This document shows, one piece after another, positions 58,827 through 64,000 of a DNA stretch of 64,000 bases. The notes under the pieces are model-generated. The model did not search any database, had not been told where the DNA came from, and saw only the letters and a list, made by a program, of their open reading frames with translations. The first letter of the stretch is position 1. Every line of letters starts with the position of its first letter. A program made the translations under genes and the position numbers. The DNA is taken from the NCBI GenBank assembly GCA_028023455.1, contig JAQFVV010012418.1, positions 5,019,244 to 5,083,243 of the forward strand, read 5' to 3'. This stretch comes from Epiperipatus broadwayi. Taxonomy: Eukaryota; Onychophora; Udeonychophora; Euonychophora; Peripatidae.

Positions 58827-58828
58827 TA

Positions 58829-59740
58829 CTGTAGTTATTACAGTTACTTTTATTATTTTTTGTTTTGTAGAATGTAATTATTTTAATATGTTATCTTGAA
58901 AAATTTCATTACTCTTAGAACAATGGACAAGAAGTGTATTTTTAAATTCCCCTTAAGGATTACCGCATCCGGTAGTTTGAACACCAATATGTCCAAAAAC
59001 TTCTTGTCTTTTTGCATTGCTTCTATTAAATCTTTACTTAAAAAAAACCCATTCTCTTATTATCAATGATGAATTTGCCACATGCTGATTTTATAGAAGC
59101 CGTTTAATTAATGTTCCATCCAAGAGACATTCATTTTTATATATTGATTTGGCATCACCAATAGCTAGCTATCTTAGTGACAGAACACTTATTTATATTC
59201 TAATCATTTGCACATTTTCTATATTCCTTATCTAATAATCATTTCATATGTAAGAGATAGTTCTTTGAATTTCATGATATATTTTAATAGTGAAATCTGT
59301 GTTGATTTTTCTTGGATCCAATCTTTATTTAAAAAATTTTGGGACCTAATTGGTAGCATTCCATAGCCATATATAATTGTTTTTAAAAGATTTCATTTAT
59401 ATTTACAGAACTTTTGGGTTTATTCATTTTATATAGATGTTTTTTTTTTTTAAAAAAAAAAAAAATTGTATTTATTTTTTGTAAGTTGTAAAACCTAAAA
59501 TTTTAAAATATTTTAGAAATTGTGCATTTGTTTAAGTCATACATTAATATTCCTGATAATCAAAAAATAATTGGACTTATTCTATTTTAACATGTGTGGT
59601 TTTGATAATAACTAGGCACAAAATTCAATTAGTAACTAGCAATCTGACTTAAGATAATGTTAAATTTATTTATAGAAAGGGGATATTAATTATGTAAACA
59701 TTATTTTGGAAGCAGAATTCAAGAAATTTTATATCCATTT
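58829..59740. other. Intron 5, AT-rich
   Basis: No supported gene; A/T-runs at about 59,442-59,465. Confidence 0.5.
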
Positions 59741-62700
59741 TCATTTATTTAACCAGTGTCATGGTGATATTGAAACGATAACTTTCTAAGCCCCTATCGT
59801 TTCACCATCAAACCTAATGACACACTCATCTGTGCTAAGTTTGAACCTATTTAAATGTTAATAAATTTAAAATTCGCTCATGTCTGTATAAATACTATTA
59901 TATATTTACGTGCAAACCAACGCTATAATTAGATAGGATTAGTAAAATTATAGCGTACTAAATTTATTTAATATTTCTAAAAATGTTCGTTATATTATTT
60001 AAGTTAAGTGTAAATTATTAATTTTGTTGTTTAATATTGTAATTTCGTATGTGGATATATAATCTGTGCTATATAGAAGAAAGACATGATTTAAAATATG
60101 TAAAAGCCATTATCTAAAAATAATATTGAATATCTTTAAAAAATTGTTAAAAGATTTCTTGTTTTAAATATATTTCGGGGGAAAGTTTCTCGAAAATATA
60201 TTTAAAGGCTATATCAAAATGTGTTTGTAAATTATTTTTAATAAATATGTTAAAAATGTTTTCGTTTTAAAAAAATGTCAAAATCTTGTTTTTAAATAGA
60301 AAGAGTTTCTATTATATGTAAGATTAAAAATAAAAGCTGGTCAAGTAATTAAAAGATTTTTGATTGTAAACAAGTGTCATTAACGACCACACCTGGAATT
60401 TGTAAAAAGTAAAACTAGTTCAAAATTTACTAATTAAAATCTCCTTAGATAAGAGTAAGTTATTTTAAAATCTAAATTGGACAATTGTTTGCAACGAAAA
60501 ATCTTAATTATAATAATAGCTTATGGAATCTTTCTAACGTAAGTTATCTAAGATTTGGATTATAAATTGAAAAATATTTAATTAAATTCCTGAGTTTAGA
60601 TTCCGATAAGGAAAAGATATAAATACTCTGTATTTTTAACAAAGGACAGCCATATTGTTAGTGAGAATTGCAGCCAGTCTTCACAATTGTTAATGTTTAA
60701 CATGTCCGGCTAAAAGCGGGCATCTTGTTGCTGTTACTCCGCGGGAGAACGGGGTTTCTCTCGTCGAAATGCCTGAACCACCATCATGCCGCTAGCAGAG
60801 ATCAGTCTAACAGAATTGGAAAGATGATGCCGCCCAGTCAAACTAAACCAAACCAACAGCCAAGAACTTGCAGTCCAGATAAATAATACCGGTACCGTTT
60901 TATTTTTCAAACCGCAGAGCTCTGTGTAATTCTGTGTAAATGTAAATAATATCTATATAAGTTAGCTAACTTTGTTTTAAAATAATGATAAAGCTAAATG
61001 TAACCAAAACTTAAATCCATTTAATTAATATTTTAAATATGTCAATTGCTATCAAAATTTCATGTTGTTAAAGTTTTAAATAATCTGAGTAATTTATATT
61101 TTCCTTTCATTTAAAGTACTTTATAAGTGTCTAATTTAAAGTTATATCACTGCGGTTGTGTCTATATTTCTTTGCTTATTTTAAATGCTTATATTTCTAA
61201 TGCCAATATTTCGAAACAGTAGGCATTTATTTTCATATTTTTAAGAAGATATTATTTGAAAATCTTCGCGTAATTTGTTTATAGCATCAACTTTCTGCGC
61301 TGTTTCGAAATCCTATATTTTTTTTATTATTTAAATGATTTAATATGTGAAATGTGGCTCTTTTATAATCAACCATTTAAAAACTTAACCTTTTAGTTTT
61401 ATTTAGAATTAAATTTGGCCTTGATCGTATTTATAAGTATATTTGACATTTAAATTCTTAAGTCCATAGAAATATACTTTTCCTCTTTAAATATTTATTA
61501 TCTATAAGTAACTTAATAGATCGAGCATGTCAAAGTACAGATGTAGTAATATTCCCTTTCGTAGCATAGACGTTTATTACCAGGCTACGCCAGAGTTGGT
61601 CCCAATTTGATAGAGTTAATATGCTATTAACTCGTATTTCATAGTATGAAATATACTATTCTTTGCTTGGCGGATGTGATATATTATTTTATAAAATTAT
61701 TCTCGTTTTGCTGCTATACGTAATATACGTATCTCAAGATGGAACCACGGCGTTGCCAGCACATCTTCTCTTATAGGGTAGAGCAGTAGCGAAGCCTGAG
61801 CCAAGGCCAGGTTAGCACGCAAGTCCCCCGCCATTCCTGAACACAATGTTCCTTTTTACGCAGCATTGCGATCGGTTACAGGGTAGCGGCGTTTGTCGCA
61901 AGAACCCTGAAGTTATTTCATCCATCCGCAGAGCGACTTTTCCTATTATTGTTTACCTGTGCCATAGCGCATTGGTAAAATCTTATTTCAGCCAACTCTC
62001 CCACCTTAAAATAACGCTTTCAGCATTCTGAAATTTTCTCTCGAAAGCCATGTTCGATCGATCATTACTTGAGCTGGTTTATGCGCTCGTTATTAAGTCA
62101 TATTGTATATTTTAGTAAATGAATTCATGATCAAAATTTAATATAATTATTTATATACCAGCCACAAATGTAATAGGATTTGGCTTAACTAGAGTTATAG
62201 ACATAACGTAGTGATTAAATATGTATCAGTTGTAAAGCAATTCATAAGATGGACATATGTTAAACCCATTTATGAAAATTTTAATGAAATTATTTATACA
62301 AAGCTATTTTGAATTGTGTATAAAAAGAGAATGTATTCTCTTATCCATCCAATGTTTGTACATTCGACGCTGAAATGTGTAAAACTTATCAATTTCATGC
62401 CAATTGTAAATAAATATATAATTAGTTTAATGTATTTCGTTCTCTGTCTCGTTATTGATCTAATTCAATCCAATTCTCATTATTATTTATGGCCTATATA
62501 TGTGAAAACTAAATTAGTGATATTTTAGTCAATTAAGAACCTTTCTTTTATTCATCAGAGTCTTATTGCGTCTCCGTGACCTATGTCGGCCATGTGGAAA
62601 GAGGTATACTACGTGTAATTTCAAGGTGGTCATTCATAGGGTCTTGAGTCTTGGAATCCTGGCTTACGAGTTGAAGTGTGGTCGGACCTGGGATGTCACA

Positions 62701-62860
62701 GCCCTAGTCTGGTCAGCTTCGGTCTCTTTTGCTTGGATTCTGAATTCTGTTACGCGAATGTATAAACTTGACTGTTACAATATAAACATATTGGTGCTGA
62801 GATCAATATGTGCATTAAAATCTCCAAATAAATAATCTGTTCTTTTAATATAGAATTTAA
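59741..62860. other. Second unidentified less AT-rich block
   Basis: Contains patches of much more balanced composition at 60,650-60,900, 61,560-61,650, 61,730-62,060 and 62,560-62,760. A hairpin is at 59,771-59,804 (TGAAACGATA / TATCGTTTCA). Open frames of 60-90 codons (61,846-62,031; 62,566-62,835) match nothing I know. ATACCGGTACCG (about 60,887-60,898) recalls TGTACCGGTCG at the start of the block near 43,500, but I could not align the two further. It could be a decayed large transposon or intronic regulatory sequence. Confidence 0.3.
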
Positions 62861-63939
62861 TACATATTGTAACATTTCTTTTTCTTCTACATATGTTTAT
62901 TAATGTTGGTACATATGTTGATGAATCTGTCTTCTGTGTATATTGCCTTCTGGAACTATCAAAGAAATTCAGTGTTTGTTATGCTTAGTCAAGCCAATTT
63001 CATATAATTGAGGTTGATCAGGACTGAAACTTAAACACATAAGATGTGATTATTTTTTTAAATTGATCCACCACACCTTTATTCTTATTTTTTGAGAATA
63101 TAAAGACTACCAAAAGCTTTTTAATTACACATTAATGGAGTCTTTTTTTTTTTTATATTCATCCTAACAGAAGTTTTGCTTATACCAAGATAAATGATTT
63201 TTATACCCTGCAATTCAAGTCATTTTTTAATTCAATTTTTAATCTAGTAATATACATTTATAAAAATATAAATAGTGATTAAATACTTATTGCAGCTATA
63301 AAACTCCTTTCATTGAAAGCAACCCATGTTATTCTTTTTTTAATTTTTTGTCAATTAGAAAAATTTATAAATATTATTAATTTCTTTTCGAGCCGTATAC
63401 CATGGGTTTCTTTGCCAGATTTTCTGTCAGGATTTGATTTTTAACCTTTCGCACAAAACAGCAGGGTTTTTATTTTATTCTTGTGTTCACACTGGAACAA
63501 CTTTTATAAATGGATTTGTCACTATTTATTGGAACATTGAACAGTAATGAAGAAGATAGAATGATTCTCAATATTAATAGTTTTTTGTTCACCAGTTGAG
63601 AAACCAATAATTTTTGCTGTTTTAGAGTCAATTAAATAATTTTATTTTTTTTAAGTTCTATAGTATATAGATGTAATTCTTTATAAACTAAAATGAATCA
63701 AAGAAATATAAATAATTTTGTCTAATATTCTAAATTGTAAATGTTTCTAAAAAATTAATTTGCATCATAAATGTCTCAAATTTCAATAACTTTCAAATCA
63801 TGAAGGTAGACTTATTTTACAATGTTGACAAAATATTTTTTTTAAGTATTTCTCAATGTAATTTTGATTCTTAATAAATGTAGATTTTATGCTAAGTAAT
63901 GTATATGCAAAACTGTACAGTGTGAACAATTGCTTTTAG
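62861..63939. other. End of intron 5
   Basis: AT-rich with no feature other than the acceptor TTGCTTTTAG ending at 63,939. Confidence 0.5.
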
Positions 63940-64000
63940 AGTCAAGATGGACGTACACCTCTTCATATGTCTGCTATTCATGGGAGGTCTGCACGTGCTT
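63940..64000 (+). CDS. ANKRD28: ANKRD28-like gene, exon 6 (cut by the window end)
   Basis: Twenty codons plus one base visible. The peptide SQDGRTPLHMSAIHGRSARA continues VNIQ of exon 5 in the same frame and matches the SKDGKTPLHMTALHGR stretch of vertebrate ANKRD28. This shows that no exon is missing across the 22-kb intron. The remaining roughly two thirds of the protein must lie downstream. Confidence 0.93.

Noticed and set aside
1-64000. CRISPR array, operons or other prokaryotic systems
   Set aside because: No regularly spaced repeat-spacer pattern; spliced exons, SINE and LINE sequences identify animal DNA.

Overview
This is an animal genomic window, very AT-rich and full of decayed transposable elements. 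The only host gene I can recognise is a multi-exon plus-strand gene for an ankyrin-repeat protein of the ANKRD28 type (regulatory subunit A of protein phosphatase 6). Its exons have GT/AG borders and are separated by introns of up to 25 kb. The retrotransposon and DNA-transposon families (non-LTR elements with an APE-type endonuclease, RTE, Merlin, piggyBac-like, Tigger/pogo-like, a tRNA-derived SINE) suggest an arthropod, perhaps a chelicerate. That last point is inference from general resemblance.

Layout: 0.36-1.02 kb is a fold-back repeat. Two copies of one non-LTR element follow head to tail (about 1.43-3.83 and 3.83-7.1 kb), both broken by stops and frameshifts. 7.1-11.58 kb is AT-rich and holds a second fold-back of the first type (10.85-11.10 kb). 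The first visible ankyrin exon is at 11,581-11,730. Intron 1 (25 kb) holds a Tigger-related relic, a three-armed fold-back, a piggyBac remnant, a poly-T-rich repeat interrupted by an LTR-like block, two Merlin-type transposons, an unidentified decayed coding remnant and a fragment of another LINE. Exon 2 is at 36,752-36,952. Intron 2 carries a SINE with an exact 16-bp target duplication. Exons 3, 4 and 5 lie close together (40,365-41,702).

The next intron (22 kb) holds an unidentified less AT-rich block (43.5-46.2 kb), then a nearly full-length minus-strand LINE (46.85-53.0 kb) whose ORF1 is split by a 1.1-kb palindromic insertion. A 5'-truncated RTE element (53.0-54.33 kb) and two inverted Tigger/pogo-like non-autonomous elements (56.47-57.66 and 57.87-58.83 kb) follow; both of the latter carry the 3' tail of the LINE family seen at 1.4-7 kb. 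A second unidentified block covers about 59.7-62.85 kb. The sixth exon starts at 63,940 and runs off the window.

The six exons join in one frame, all introns being phase 0, into about 285 residues of ankyrin repeats. The N-terminus lies upstream of the window or was not recognised, and the rest of the protein lies downstream. I see no operon-like or cassette-like novel system. The most unusual content is the transposon architecture: fold-backs sharing the same 13-bp flanks, a LINE tail carried inside a DNA transposon, and a large palindrome inside a LINE.
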